From positions 1-41,120 of the forward strand of contig JANWJQ010000154.1 of NCBI GenBank assembly GCA_025451875.1: a DNA stretch of 41,120 bases. The letters are read 5' to 3'. The notes beneath the pieces were generated by a model. The model saw nothing but the letters and a program-made list of their open reading frames with translations, had not been told where the DNA came from and did no database searches. The stretch is from Rhizomicrobium sp. GTDB lineage: Bacteria; Pseudomonadota; Alphaproteobacteria; Micropepsales; Micropepsaceae. Numbering within the stretch: the stretch's first letter is position 1; each line of letters starts with the position of its first letter. Both the position numbers and the translations under genes were made by a program. Shown here one piece after another: positions 1-10,066 of the stretch.

Positions 1-2290
1 AGTTCTGGATATCCGGGCTCGCCTCCAGGATCACGCGATACTGGTTGGATTCGGTGAAGATGGTGGAGACGATGCGCTGACCGAACGCATCATACAGCGC
101 ATTGTCGATGGTCGCGGCGGTGATGCCGAAGCGCGCCGCCGTATCCCGATCGATGGCGATATAGGCGGAAAGACCCTTATCCAGATAATTGGTGGAAACG
201 TTTTCGATATCGCTCTGCTTGTTAAGCTGGGTGAGCAGTTTGGGCACCCATTGGTCGAGTTCTGCGGCCGTCGCAGAGCCGAGCACGAAGGAATACTGCC
301 CTCGGCTGATCGTTGAATCGATCGTAAGATCCTGCACCGGCTGCATGAAAAGCGAGATACCGGCGACGCCACGGGTCTGGCGGTTCAGGCGGCGGATCGT
401 ATCTGTGATGTCGCCGCTGCGTTCGTCTTTCGGCTTCAGATTGATGAGAAAACGTCCACTGTTCAGCGTGTTGTTGGTGCCATCGACGCCGATGAACGAC
501 GACAGACTCACCACATCGCTGTCGCTGAGCAGGGCCTTGGCGATAGCGCTCTGCTGCTTTGCCATGGTGGCGAAGGAAACTGTCGGTCCCGCCTGCGTGA
601 TGCCCTGCACCAATGCGGTATCCTGCAACGGAAAGAAACCCTTGGGGATGACGATATAAAGAAGGACGGTCACCGCCAGCGTGATGACCGCGACCAGCAA
701 TGTCAGCGACTGGTTGTTTAGAACCCATCCCAGCGACCGGTCATATTGGGAGATCACGCGGTCGAAATATTCCTGGCTCTTGCGCGAAAGCGCGCCCTGT
801 TTGCTTTCGTCGCGGTGCCGCAACAGCTTCGCGCATAGCATCGGCACCAGCGTCAGCGACACGACGGCAGAGATCAGAATCGTGATCGCCAGCGTTACCG
901 CGAATTCGCGAAACAGGCGGCCCACCACTTCCTGCATGAAGAGGAGCGGAATCAAGACGGCGATCAGGGAGACCGTCAGCGATATGATGGTGAAACCAAT
1001 TTCGCCGGCGCCTTTCAGCGCCGCGTCCAAAGGCTTCTCGCCTGCTTCAAGATAACGCGAGATATTTTCGATCATCACGATGGCGTCGTCCACGACGAAG
1101 CCGGACGCGATGGTGAGTGCCATCAGCGAGAGATTGTTCAGCGAAAAGCCCAGCAGGTACATCGCCGCGAACGTGCCGACGATGGAAAGCGGGACCGACA
1201 GGCTTGGAATGATCGTCGCCGGGATGCTGCGCAGGAAGAGGAAGATCACCAGAACCACCAGCGCGACGGCCAGCGCCAGTTCGAATTCCACATCGGAAAC
1301 TGACGCGCGGATCGTCGTGGTGCGGTCGGTCAGCACCTGCATGTCGACGGAGGCCGGAAGACCCGCCTGGATTTGCGGCAGCATCTTCTTGATGCTGTCC
1401 ACCACGTCGATCACGTTCGCACCCGGCTGGCGCTGCACGTTCAGCAGGATCGCCGGCGTCGTATTCATCCAGCTCGAAAGCTTGTCGTTCTCCGAACCAT
1501 CGACGACGGACGCAACGTCGGAAAGATGCACCGGCGCGCCGTTCTTGTAGGCAATGACGATGGTTTTGTATTCGTCCGCACTCTGCAGTTGATCGTTGGA
1601 ATTGATCGTGTAGGAGCGCGTCGCGCCGTCGAAACTGCCTTTCGGCGCATTCGAGTTGGCGTTGGAAATCGTTGAGCGCAGATCGTCGATGTTCAGACCA
1701 TAGGCCGCCAGAGCCTGGATATTCGCCTGAACGCGCACAGCTGGCCGCTGCCCGCCATTGATGGTGACAAGACCAACGCCGGAAAGCTGCGAAATCTTCT
1801 GCGCAACGCGCGTGTCGGCCAGATCCTCGACCTGAGTCAATTTCATCGTCTTGGATGTCAGCGCGATGGTGAGGACCGGCGCGTCGGCGGGATTCACTTT
1901 GGCGTAGATCGGCGGCGCCGGAAGCGTCGATGGCAACAGATTGCCCGATGCGTTGATCGCCGCCTGCACTTCCTGTTCGGCGATATCGAGGCTGAGACTC
2001 AAATCGAATTGCAATGTGATGACAGACGCGCCCGCAGAACTCGCGGACGACATTTCCTTTAGGCCCGGCATCTGGCCGAACTGGCGCTCCAACGGCGCGG
2101 TGACCGAGGTCGTCATCACTTCCGGGCTGGCGCCGGGAAGAAATGTCTGCACCTGAATGGTCGGATAGTCGACTTCCGGCAAGGCGGAGAGCGGAAGAAA
2201 ACCAAAGCCCACTGCGCCCACGATCAGGATCGCAATCATTAAGAGCGATGTCGCGACGGGACGAAGAATAAAGGGTGCGGAGATGTTCAT
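1..2290 (-). CDS. RND efflux pump inner-membrane subunit, MdtB-like (3' end beyond window)
   Basis: This is the proton-driven inner-membrane subunit of a tripartite multidrug efflux pump. The minus-strand frame is open from the ATG at 2290 to the window edge, giving 763 codons of an expected 1030 or so. It starts [18 protein letters not shown], the usual cytoplasmic N terminus plus first helix of HAE1-type RND proteins. The proton-relay motif [13 protein letters not shown] lies at about residues 397-409, with the Asp pair at 401-402, close to AcrB D407/D408. The following stretch ([20 protein letters not shown]) resembles MdtB more than MdtC. It begins 23 bases after the stop of the adaptor gene, so the two form an operon. 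An mdtC-like second pump subunit may follow outside the window. Substrate cannot be read from sequence. No frameshift was seen. Confidence 0.93.
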   Translation of the reverse strand, partial: MNISAPFILRPVATSLLMIAILIVGAVGFGFLPLSALPEVDYPTIQVQTFLPGASPEVMTTSVTAPLERQFGQMPGLKEMSSASSAGASVITLQFDLSLSLDIAEQEVQAAINASGNLLPSTLPAPPIYAKVNPADAPVLTIALTSKTMKLTQVEDLADTRVAQKISQLSGVGLVTINGGQRPAVRVQANIQALAAYGLNIDDLRSTISNANSNAPKGSFDGATRSYTINSNDQLQSADEYKTIVIAYKNGAPVHLSDVASVVDGSENDKLSSWMNTTPAILLNVQRQPGANVIDVVDSIKKMLPQIQAGLPASVDMQVLTDRTTTIRASVSDVEFELALAVALVVLVIFLFLRSIPATIIPSLSVPLSIVGTFAAMYLLGFSLNNLSLMALTIASGFVVDDAIVMIENISRYLEAGEKPLDAALKGAGEIGFTIISLTVSLIAVLIPLLFMQEVVGRLFREFAVTLAITILISAVVSLTLVPMLCAKLLRHRDESKQGALSRKSQEYFDRVISQYDRSLGWVLNNQSLTLLVAVITLAVTVLLYIVIPKGFFPLQDTALVQGITQAGPTVSFATMAKQQSAIAKALLSDSDVVSLSSFIGVDGTNNTLNSGRFLINLKPKDERSGDITDTIRRLNRQTRGVAGISLFMQPVQDLTIDSTISRGQYSFVLGSATAAELDQWVPKLLTQLNKQSDIENVSTNYLDKGLSAYIAIDRDTAARFGITAATIDNALYDAFGQRIVSTIFTESNQYRVILEASPDIQN

Positions 2291-2313
2291 GGCGGGCGCT
2301 CAGGCGCGGAGCA

Positions 2314-3816
2314 TCACAGCCCGCCCCCGCCTCCGCCGCCACGATGATGTCCGCCGCCCTTGCGCAGCTTGGCCAGCGCGTTCTTGCAATCGTCGCTGAA
2401 GCTGTCGCGGTTTGTGAAGAAGCAGCGGCGCGCCTCGGTCGAACCGGGCTGCATACCCGCGCAATACTTTGCCAAATCCGCACTGCAATATTGCTTCATC
2501 GCAGCCGCCATCGCGGCCTTGCGCTTGGCACGTGCGTCGTCGCTGGAACTTGTCCCGGCGGGCGGCGCAGCTGTCTGGATGGGTTTGCCTTTGTTGCTGG
2601 GCACGTCCACATCGGCGCCGTCCTTCAGACGATCCGCGCCATCGGTCACGACGGTTTCGCCGACCTTCAGGCCTTTTGAAATCGCCTGCTTGTCGCCTTG
2701 CACCGCGCCCAGCGTCACCGCACGCATGCTGACGGTGCTGTCGGAGTTGACGACATAGACAAACGCGCCCGACGAGCCACGCTCGATCGCGGCGGCGGGA
2801 ACGATGATCTGGTTGTGCAGCGTGTTGACCAGCAATTGCACATTCACGAATTGCTGCGGAAACAGCGCGCCTTCGTTGTTGTCGAACGTCGCGCGCAATT
2901 TCACGGTGCCGGTGGTCGGATCGATCTGGTTGTCGACGGTGGAGAGCGTGCCGCTCGTCAGCTTTTTCGTCTGCGCGCGATCATAAGCATCGACGCGCAG
3001 GGTTTGGCCGCTGTTCACCTGCTCCATGACGGCGTCGACATTGTCTTCCGGAATCGAAAATAGCACCGAGATCGGCTGCAATTCGGTTACAACGACAACG
3101 CCGTTCGTCTGACCGGATTCGACGATGTTGCCAACATCGACCTGCCGCAAGCCGACGCGGCCTGCGACCGGCGAGGTGATCTTTGTGTATTGCAGATTGA
3201 TGTTCGCCTGATCGACGCTGGCCTGGTCGGTCTTGACCGTGCCTTCGGCTTGTTTCGCTGTGGCGATGGATGCTGTGTAGGTCTGCGTCGAAATCGCGTT
3301 CAGCTTGACGAGATTGGCGTAACGCTGCACGTCGATGCGCGCTTCCTGCAGCGCGGCTTGATCCTTCTGCAGCGTACCGACAGCCTGATCGACTGCCGCC
3401 TGGAATGTGCGCGGATCGATTTCCGCCAGCACGTCGCCGGCCTTCACCATCTGGCCTTCTTCGACATCGAATTTGAGAAGTTGCCCGCTGACCTGCGGGC
3501 GGACCGTGACGGTCGCGATCGGCGTGACGGTGCCGAGGGCGTTGAGCGTGACGTCGATGTCGCCGCTGACGGCTTTCGCCACGCCGACCGGCATCGCAGC
3601 ACCACCAATGCGGTGGCGGTTGGAGCCAGCATTCGGATCGGGCTGGATTGCCCAGAGGACCAGCAGCAACAACAAGAGTCCGCCGACGATCCAGAGCACC
3701 CGCTGGCCGCCCGGAAGATGGTCGTCCGCCCAGCGCCCGGCGCCAACTATGCCGACGCGAATCTTGCCGCCGGCTGTGCCAAGAGCACTGTGGCCGTGTA
3801 CATTTGGATCGCTCAC
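2314..3816 (-). CDS. RND periplasmic adaptor (MdtA-like) with C-terminal Cys-rich repeat and Gly/His tail
   Basis: This membrane-fusion protein links the RND pump to an outer-membrane channel. The 500-residue product has a cytoplasmic N terminus, one membrane span at about 40-57, and the lipoyl/hairpin/barrel body at about 76-405. Recognisable adaptor motifs are VTVRPQVSGQL, IDPRTFQAAVDQA, KITSPVAGRVGLRQVDVGN and TTGTVKLRATF. After a linker (about 410-440) it carries a small domain with cysteines at 444, 452, 465 and 477, the spacing of the GLG1-type Cys-rich repeat (Cys_rich_FGFR family), and ends in a Gly-rich stretch with two His residues. MdtA itself has no such tail, so this is an added module of unknown role. 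The start is a GTG at 3816; no strong ribosome site was seen, and no better in-frame start precedes the span. Confidence 0.92.
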   Translation of the reverse strand: MSDPNVHGHSALGTAGGKIRVGIVGAGRWADDHLPGGQRVLWIVGGLLLLLLVLWAIQPDPNAGSNRHRIGGAAMPVGVAKAVSGDIDVTLNALGTVTPIATVTVRPQVSGQLLKFDVEEGQMVKAGDVLAEIDPRTFQAAVDQAVGTLQKDQAALQEARIDVQRYANLVKLNAISTQTYTASIATAKQAEGTVKTDQASVDQANINLQYTKITSPVAGRVGLRQVDVGNIVESGQTNGVVVVTELQPISVLFSIPEDNVDAVMEQVNSGQTLRVDAYDRAQTKKLTSGTLSTVDNQIDPTTGTVKLRATFDNNEGALFPQQFVNVQLLVNTLHNQIIVPAAAIERGSSGAFVYVVNSDSTVSMRAVTLGAVQGDKQAISKGLKVGETVVTDGADRLKDGADVDVPSNKGKPIQTAAPPAGTSSSDDARAKRKAAMAAAMKQYCSADLAKYCAGMQPGSTEARRCFFTNRDSFSDDCKNALAKLRKGGGHHRGGGGGGGL

Positions 3817-3997
3817 CCGAAATCTCGCAAATATATCAATATCTTATGAAGAAACGCCCGCGCTGCCCGAGGGTTGGCGTCGTTCTTCAACGCGCGATCA
3901 AGGTTCCCGCTCCACACAACCTGGCCGCGCGCAGGTTGCCACCCGCTTCCAATACCAGACGCGGAATGGGGAAATTTGTCGAAAGTGTCGCGATTTC

Positions 3998-5413
3998 CTA
4001 TGCGCGCCCTTCATCTTGACCGGCGAGTCGGGCGCGCAACCACGCCTCCGGCCAATGCCAATCCAGCGCCAGGTAGAACCAGCCCAACACCGCCGCCAAA
4101 TCGAGCACATAGAGATAGCGGTAATCGCAGGCGATCGAGATCGCGAAGAAACTCGCAGTATAAACGAGCGCGGACAACAGCATCATGCCGATCGCGATAT
4201 CCACGGGCCGGCGCCGACGCCGCAAAAGAACCCAGGCGGCAACCATCGACAGCAGTGCGAACAAGCCATGCTGGAAGACCGGCGTGCCGCGAAAACTGTT
4301 TCCATAAGTTTGCAGCCAGACATCGCGATCATCCCAGCGCGGATCCATGTTGACCTGATCGAGTTCGTCCTGCGGACCTTGCACACCGACGGTGAATGGC
4401 AGGCATTTGTCGATCCGCGGCGTGAACAGCACCCATCCGAACATGTCCGCACGCGACGACAGATAGAGCACCGGATGATGCAGGATGAGGCTGATCCACT
4501 GCGCGCGCAGGAGCGGCGGCGGCACCGCCGTCAGCGCCGCCTGCAATGGCTGCGATCCGGCAAGAGGATCGTTTCGTTGCGGTGTATAAAGGCGAACGCC
4601 ATCGGTGCGCATTTCCTGCGCCAGCGCCGTATCCTGCTTATCCAACTTGTCCAGTACCAGATCAGGCTTCGCAGCCAGCGCGGCGATGATGTCGTAAGCT
4701 TGCAAAAGACGAAACTGCCGCGCGCCGCCAAACTCTTTCGTCAGGCGCATTCCCAACATGACATTGGCGGCGGTCAAAATCACAACACCGGCCAGCAGCG
4801 CATAGAAGCTGCGGACTGCCGTCTGGCGCAGGTTGATATTTTCCTGCCGCATCGCGATCCATCCGAACGCAATGACGCCGCCCAACAAAAGTAGAATCCC
4901 GTTCTGGCGTACCAAAGATGCGAACACCAGAAGCACCAAAGCAACGCCAAGCCAGGCGTAACGGATCACGAGGCGCGACCACGCATTGGCCGCGCAGGCG
5001 ATGGCGGCAAAGCCAGCAAGGCCTGTGGCCGAAAACAGCACGTCTTTCCAGACGATACCTGGGTAGATCAAATATTGCGGCGTTACCGCCACCACAAGAA
5101 CCAGCGCCGCAGCAGCCCAGGCTGGCCGGCTGGCCCGCCGCATCAGCAGCCAGAAGCAGCCATAGATAAGGAGCGTATCGAGAACCACGAAAAGAGCGGT
5201 TCCCGGCAGGATTGTGTCCAGAACCCCCAAGAGCCATGAAGTGGCCGGCGGATGCCACCCGGCATAGGCGCCCGTGCGCCCCTCGACCAGCTCGATGATG
5301 GAATCGAAGGACATATGGCCCGGCAGGTTGGCTGCCAAAGAAAAGACAAACCCGGCGAAGATAATCCCCGCCGTGACCTTGCCGCCGATTGATTGTTGGG
5401 GTGCCAGCGTCAT
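3998..5413 (-). CDS. Polytopic membrane protein, possibly GT-C-like
   Basis: The product has 471 residues and about eleven or twelve hydrophobic segments. After the first span it has a conserved-looking loop, SFDSIIELVEGRTGAYAGWH (residues 35-54) followed by PP, with acidic residues and a His. First periplasmic loops with acidic residues are typical of GT-C glycosyltransferases and of DUF6020-like proteins, but no family signature is decisive. A large soluble loop at about 240-370 precedes the last spans. The ATG at 5413 has an AAGG five bases upstream. The gene is divergent from the surface-glycan fusion gene (75-base gap), so a role in envelope glycan or lipid-linked sugar handling is an inference from context only. 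It could be any polytopic transferase or flippase-like protein. Confidence 0.8.
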   Translation of the reverse strand: MTLAPQQSIGGKVTAGIIFAGFVFSLAANLPGHMSFDSIIELVEGRTGAYAGWHPPATSWLLGVLDTILPGTALFVVLDTLLIYGCFWLLMRRASRPAWAAAALVLVVAVTPQYLIYPGIVWKDVLFSATGLAGFAAIACAANAWSRLVIRYAWLGVALVLLVFASLVRQNGILLLLGGVIAFGWIAMRQENINLRQTAVRSFYALLAGVVILTAANVMLGMRLTKEFGGARQFRLLQAYDIIAALAAKPDLVLDKLDKQDTALAQEMRTDGVRLYTPQRNDPLAGSQPLQAALTAVPPPLLRAQWISLILHHPVLYLSSRADMFGWVLFTPRIDKCLPFTVGVQGPQDELDQVNMDPRWDDRDVWLQTYGNSFRGTPVFQHGLFALLSMVAAWVLLRRRRRPVDIAIGMMLLSALVYTASFFAISIACDYRYLYVLDLAAVLGWFYLALDWHWPEAWLRARLAGQDEGRA

Positions 5414-5488
5414 CTATGCCTTGGGCTTTCGAATCGGAACAGAAGTAAAATAGAAGGCGGTAATCCGGCCCAGCCGGTCTAGGTCATC

Positions 5489-8400
5489 ATGGCAAAGAAG
5501 CCCATCTTTTTCGATGCTTCCGGCAAACGCGCCGCGCGCATCTCGCTTATCGGCTGGATTGCGGTCGCCCTGAGCGTTGTCCTGGGCGGCGCCTTCGTGG
5601 CCAGCCTTATCGCGGTGCCGCGCGAGGCCATGCTTAACCTGCCCGGCCGCATCACCGCGATCCACGCGCCGGAACTGGAGAAAAAAGCCGTCGCGCCAGG
5701 CCTTCTGAAATCCGCCGAGCAATTGGCCGAAGCCGCGCGCATTCGCAAAGCCGAACGCCAGCGCGCGCGGCGTCTAGCGAAGCAGAAGGAAAGCCGCAAA
5801 GCCGCCGCCTCGACGCTGCTCCCGCAACGCGGCCGCCCTCTCTCCACCGCGTTCTTTCCGAACTGGGAAGCCTCCGCTTACGATTCGCTGCGCGTGGCGC
5901 TGCCCAAGCTCGACTGGGTGATGCCGACCTGGATCAGCCTTCAGGGACCGGACCTCACCTTCAAGGATGGCTTCAACCAGCAGGTCTACAATCTGATCCG
6001 CCGCAACAAGAAGAGCGTCGCTATCCTGCCGACCGTGCAGAACGCCACGCTCGGCGTGTGGGACGGCAAGGGCATGGCCGCGCTTCTCGCCAATCCCAAA
6101 CGCAACGCCGCACTCGTCAAGCAGCTCGTCGATTATCTGGCGCAGCGCAAGCTCGATGGCGTGGTGATGGATCTGGAGTCGCTTCCGGACAACTCTTACG
6201 ACAATTACGGCATGTTCCTGCGCAACCTGCGCGCGGCATTCAAGCCGCATGGCTGGATTGTGGTGCTGGCGTCACCGGTGTCGAACAACAAATGGCCCTG
6301 GGCCGCGTTCGCCAACGACGTCGATTACATGATGCTCATGGCCTATGACGAGCACACGACGCCGGATGCGCCGGGCAGCATCGCCGGCCAGTCGTGGTTC
6401 GAGAATATCATCGACAAGCGGATGAAGCTTCTCAATCCGGCGAAGACGATCATCGCGCTCGGCTCCTATGCCTATGACTGGAACGGCGATGATGTGAACA
6501 GCCTCGCCTTCGAGGAAGCCGTCATCGCCGCGCACGACTCCGACGCACAGGTGCAGTTCGACGACGCGACCAACAACCCGCATTTCTCTTATGTCGAGGA
6601 CGACGGCACCAAGCACGACGTGTGGTTCCTGGACGCGGTGACCGCCTACAACCAGATCCACGCCGCCGACATCTATCAGCCTGCCGGCTATGCGGTGTGG
6701 CGTCTGGGAAGCGAGGATCCTTCCATCTGGTATGTGATGGGCCAGCCCTACGGGTCGCCCGCGCCGGAAACGCTCCACCAAATTCCGGTGATCGAGGGCA
6801 TCGACTACGAGGGCGAAGGCGAAATCTTCCAGGTCGTCGCTCATCCGCAGGCCGGCGCGCGCACGTTCGAGCGCGACAAGGAATTCGGCGACATCGACGA
6901 CGAAGCCTATACGAAGCTTCCCACCGGCTATGTGATCCGCCAGTTCGGCGCGGCGAAGAAGCAGGTCGCGCTTACCTTCGATGACGGCCCCGATCCAGAA
7001 TGGACGCCGCAGATACTGGACATCCTGAAGGAAAAGCGCGTTCCGGCGACCTTCTTTCTGATTGGCAGCAATGCGGAAGCGAACCCGGGAATTGTCGAGC
7101 GCATCCTCGGTGATGGCAACGACATCGGCAGCCACACCTATACGCACCCCAACCTGTCGGATATTCCGCCTGAAGCTGTTTCGTTGGAGTTGAATGCAAC
7201 ACAGCGCCTTCTTGAGGCGCTGACCGGTCATTCTGTCGTGCTGTTCCGGCCGCCCTATCTCGGCGATGCGGAACCGACCGATGCGGACGAAATTGTGCCC
7301 GTCGAAGTCGCGCAGAACCTTGGCTACATCGCGGTCGGCGAGCATGTCGACCCAGTCGACTGGGAATTGCCGGGCGTCAAGAAGATCGTGCAGCGTACGC
7401 TTGATCAGGTCCACGGCGCGAAATCCGATTCGCCGCGTAACATCGTGCTGTTGCACGACGCGGGCGGAGACCGCTCGCAGACCGTCGAAGCGCTGCCCAT
7501 CATCATCGATAAACTTCGCGCCGAAGGCTATCAGTTTACCACGGTGGCGAAACTTGCCGGCATGACGCGCGATCAGGTGATGCCTCCCCTGCCACCAACC
7601 ATCGCGCTGCTGACCGATCGCTTTGTGTTCCTGACGCTCTCGATTCTTGGCAAGATTTTGTACTTCTGCTTCCTGGCTGCGATCTGGATGGGTGTCTCGC
7701 GCCTCTTCTTCCTGGCGGGCCTCAGCCTATGGAACCGGCGCAGCGAGGCTCTCGCGCAGGAGCCACCACCGAAGAAAGACCCGTTCCACGTTTCGGTGAT
7801 TGTTCCCGCCTATAACGAAGAGAGCGTCATCACCAATACGGTGCGCGGGATTCTGTCCAGCACCTATCGCGATCTGGACGTCATCGTCATCGACGACGGC
7901 TCAAAAGACAAAACCTTCGAAGTCCTCATCCGCGAGTTCGGCACCAATTCTCGCGTGGACCTCATTTCGGTCGCCAATGGCGGCAAGGCAAACGCGCTTA
8001 ACACCGCCCTCACCCACGCGCGCGGCGATATCGTCGTGGCGCTGGACGCCGACACCCAGTTCGAGCACGACACCATCGCGCGGCTCGTGCGCTGGTTCAC
8101 GGACGAAACCATCGGCGCTGTCGCGGGTAATGCGAAGGTCGGCAATCGCATCAACATGATCACGCGCTGGCAAGCGCTGGAATATGTCGTCGCGCAGAAT
8201 CTGGAGCGTCGCGCACTGGCCGCGCTCGGCACGCTTACCGTCATTCCGGGAGCGGTGGGCGCCTGGCGCAAAAGCGTTCTGCAGGAGCTGGGCGGGTTTC
8301 CGGCCGAGACGCTGGCCGAAGATCAGGATCTCACCATCGCCGTGCAGCGCGCCGGATATGACGTAAAGTTCGACAGCTCCGCCATCGCCTGGACCGAAGC

Positions 8401-8923
8401 GCCAGCCACCGTGCGCGGACTTGCCAAGCAGCGTTTCCGCTGGGCCTACGGCACGCTGCAATGCCTGTGGAAATATCGCAGCATGACATTCAATCCGCGC
8501 AATGGTGCTCTCGGCACGATCGCGCTGCCGCAGGTGTGGGTGTTCCAGATTTTTCTGACTACCTTTGCGCCGCTCGCCGATCTGCTTCTGCTTTGGCAGC
8601 TCATCTGGCAAGGCCTCGCCTATCTGGAACACGGCGCGGAATTCCAGAATACCGATCTCATCACCGTCGGCCTCTATTATGTGGTGTTCGTGGTGGTCGA
8701 TCTTCTGGCGGCGATCTTCGGCTTTATGATCGAGAAGCGGGAAAACTGGAGCCTGCTCTGGTGGCTACCATTGCAGCGCTTCGGCTATCGCCAGATCATG
8801 TATTATGTCGTGGTGCGATCCATTATCACCGCCATCCGTGGCCCCTCCGTCGGCTGGGGCAAGCTGGAACGTGCCGGCACCGTGAAGATACGGCATAGAG
8901 AAGAAGTTTCCCACGAGGCATAG
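5489..8923 (+). CDS. Trimodular GH18-like / polysaccharide deacetylase / family 2 glycosyltransferase
   Basis: This single chain of 1144 residues combines three enzyme modules. It has a short cytoplasmic N terminus, a span at about 20-43 and a basic helical linker (60-110). A GH18-like domain (about 117-440) contains DGVVMDLE at 223-230, matching the DGxxxDxE signature with E230 as likely acid. A NodB/CE4 deacetylase domain follows (about 490-690): TFDDGPD at 496-502, HTYTHP at 549-554, RPPY at 587-590, DPVDW at 621-625 and LLHDAGG at 654-660. After a span (about 710-740) comes a processive GT2 domain with DDGS 802-805, DAD 853-855, EDQD 944-947 and QRFRW 981-985, then C-terminal spans. By analogy with PgaB plus PgaC, or NodB plus NodC, it probably polymerises an amino sugar inside, exports it, and deacetylates and trims it outside. 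The product is not proven. Confidence 0.93.
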   Translation: MAKKPIFFDASGKRAARISLIGWIAVALSVVLGGAFVASLIAVPREAMLNLPGRITAIHAPELEKKAVAPGLLKSAEQLAEAARIRKAERQRARRLAKQKESRKAAASTLLPQRGRPLSTAFFPNWEASAYDSLRVALPKLDWVMPTWISLQGPDLTFKDGFNQQVYNLIRRNKKSVAILPTVQNATLGVWDGKGMAALLANPKRNAALVKQLVDYLAQRKLDGVVMDLESLPDNSYDNYGMFLRNLRAAFKPHGWIVVLASPVSNNKWPWAAFANDVDYMMLMAYDEHTTPDAPGSIAGQSWFENIIDKRMKLLNPAKTIIALGSYAYDWNGDDVNSLAFEEAVIAAHDSDAQVQFDDATNNPHFSYVEDDGTKHDVWFLDAVTAYNQIHAADIYQPAGYAVWRLGSEDPSIWYVMGQPYGSPAPETLHQIPVIEGIDYEGEGEIFQVVAHPQAGARTFERDKEFGDIDDEAYTKLPTGYVIRQFGAAKKQVALTFDDGPDPEWTPQILDILKEKRVPATFFLIGSNAEANPGIVERILGDGNDIGSHTYTHPNLSDIPPEAVSLELNATQRLLEALTGHSVVLFRPPYLGDAEPTDADEIVPVEVAQNLGYIAVGEHVDPVDWELPGVKKIVQRTLDQVHGAKSDSPRNIVLLHDAGGDRSQTVEALPIIIDKLRAEGYQFTTVAKLAGMTRDQVMPPLPPTIALLTDRFVFLTLSILGKILYFCFLAAIWMGVSRLFFLAGLSLWNRRSEALAQEPPPKKDPFHVSVIVPAYNEESVITNTVRGILSSTYRDLDVIVIDDGSKDKTFEVLIREFGTNSRVDLISVANGGKANALNTALTHARGDIVVALDADTQFEHDTIARLVRWFTDETIGAVAGNAKVGNRINMITRWQALEYVVAQNLERRALAALGTLTVIPGAVGAWRKSVLQELGGFPAETLAEDQDLTIAVQRAGYDVKFDSSAIAWTEAPATVRGLAKQRFRWAYGTLQCLWKYRSMTFNPRNGALGTIALPQVWVFQIFLTTFAPLADLLLLWQLIWQGLAYLEHGAEFQNTDLITVGLYYVVFVVVDLLAAIFGFMIEKRENWSLLWWLPLQRFGYRQIMYYVVVRSIITAIRGPSVGWGKLERAGTVKIRHREEVSHEA

Positions 8924-8977
8924 ACGCGACCATCCTTTCGCGGGAACATGCGTCCAGCGAAATGGGGGAGTTCTTCG

Positions 8978-10066
8978 ATGCGTTCACTTGTTCGTCTTGC
9001 CGTTGCCTTGGGTTTTGCGATCGCCGGTTCTTCGTTGGCCTTTGCACAATCCACGCCGTCGCTTCCGACCAAGGAAGGCGACTACACGGTCAAGAATTTC
9101 AAATTCACCGATGGCGAAAAGCTGGACACGCTCCGGCTGCACTACACCACGCTGGGAACGCCGGTTCGCGACAAATCCGGCCGCGTGACGAACGCCGTGC
9201 TCATCTTGCACGGCACAGGCGGCGACGGACATCAGTTCCTGCGCCCGCAATTTTCCGGCGTGCTCTTCGTTCCGGGTGGACTACTCGACATCAAGAAGTA
9301 TTACATCATCCTGCCCGACGACATCGGGCATGGAAAATCCTCCAAGCCCAGCGACGGCATGCGCGCGGGCTTTCCGCAATATGGCTATGAGGACATGGTC
9401 AATGCCGAGCATGACCTCGTCACCAAGGGCCTGAACGTCAATCACCTGCGCCTCGTCATGGGCACGTCGATGGGCTGCATGCACTCCTTCATGTGGGGCG
9501 AAGCCTGGCCCGACGCGATGGATGCGCTGATGCCGCTTGCCTGCGAGCCGACGCAAATCGCCGGGCGCAACCGCCTGTGGCGCAAGATGGTCATCGACGC
9601 CATCCGCAGCGATCCGGCCTGGGATAACGGCAATTACAAGACCCAGCCGCTGATGGGCCTGCGCGTGGCGGTGGACATGCTTCTCATCGCCGGCAGCGCG
9701 CCGCAGCAGATGCAGAAATCCTATCCTACGCGCGACGAAGCCGATGCCTATCTCGCCGACACGACCGCCAAGTACTTCGCCGATCTCGATGCGAACGACT
9801 TCCTGTACCAGGTCGGCTCATCGCGCGATTACGACCCGTCCGCCAAGCTGGAGTCCATCAAGGCACCTGTGATGTGGGTGAACTCGGCGGATGATTTCAT
9901 CAATCCGCCCTATATCGGCATCGCCGAAGGCCTGGCCAAGCGCAATCCGCGCATCAAATATGTCGTGATCCCGGAGTCGATGCAGACGCACGGCCACGGC
10001 ACGCATACCTGGGCGGCGGTTTGGCACGATTATATGGCGGAGATTCTGAAGGAATCAGCGCACTAG
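8978..10066 (+). CDS. Secreted MetX-like alpha/beta-fold hydrolase
   Basis: The 362-residue protein has a clear signal peptide (cleavage near residue 23, SSLAFA-Q) and an alpha/beta-hydrolase domain of the homoserine O-acetyltransferase (MetX) superfamily. The nucleophile elbow is GTSMG at 162-166 (Ser164), with an acidic residue in VNSADDF (305/306) and a His in THGHGTH (338-343). Export argues against methionine synthesis, which is cytoplasmic; an exported esterase or acyltransferase is more likely. The ATG at 8978 is chosen over the one at 8948 because GGGGGAG lies seven bases upstream of it and the signal peptide starts directly. It follows the trimodular glycan gene by 54 bases and may be cotranscribed. 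Its stop overlaps the stop of the convergent RHH gene. Confidence 0.9.
   Translation: MRSLVRLAVALGFAIAGSSLAFAQSTPSLPTKEGDYTVKNFKFTDGEKLDTLRLHYTTLGTPVRDKSGRVTNAVLILHGTGGDGHQFLRPQFSGVLFVPGGLLDIKKYYIILPDDIGHGKSSKPSDGMRAGFPQYGYEDMVNAEHDLVTKGLNVNHLRLVMGTSMGCMHSFMWGEAWPDAMDALMPLACEPTQIAGRNRLWRKMVIDAIRSDPAWDNGNYKTQPLMGLRVAVDMLLIAGSAPQQMQKSYPTRDEADAYLADTTAKYFADLDANDFLYQVGSSRDYDPSAKLESIKAPVMWVNSADDFINPPYIGIAEGLAKRNPRIKYVVIPESMQTHGHGTHTWAAVWHDYMAEILKESAH

Noticed and set aside
1047-2483. Minus-strand frame of 478 codons over the RND gene
   Set aside because: It is the shifted frame of the MdtB-like gene, which is open from 2290 to the edge with intact family motifs.
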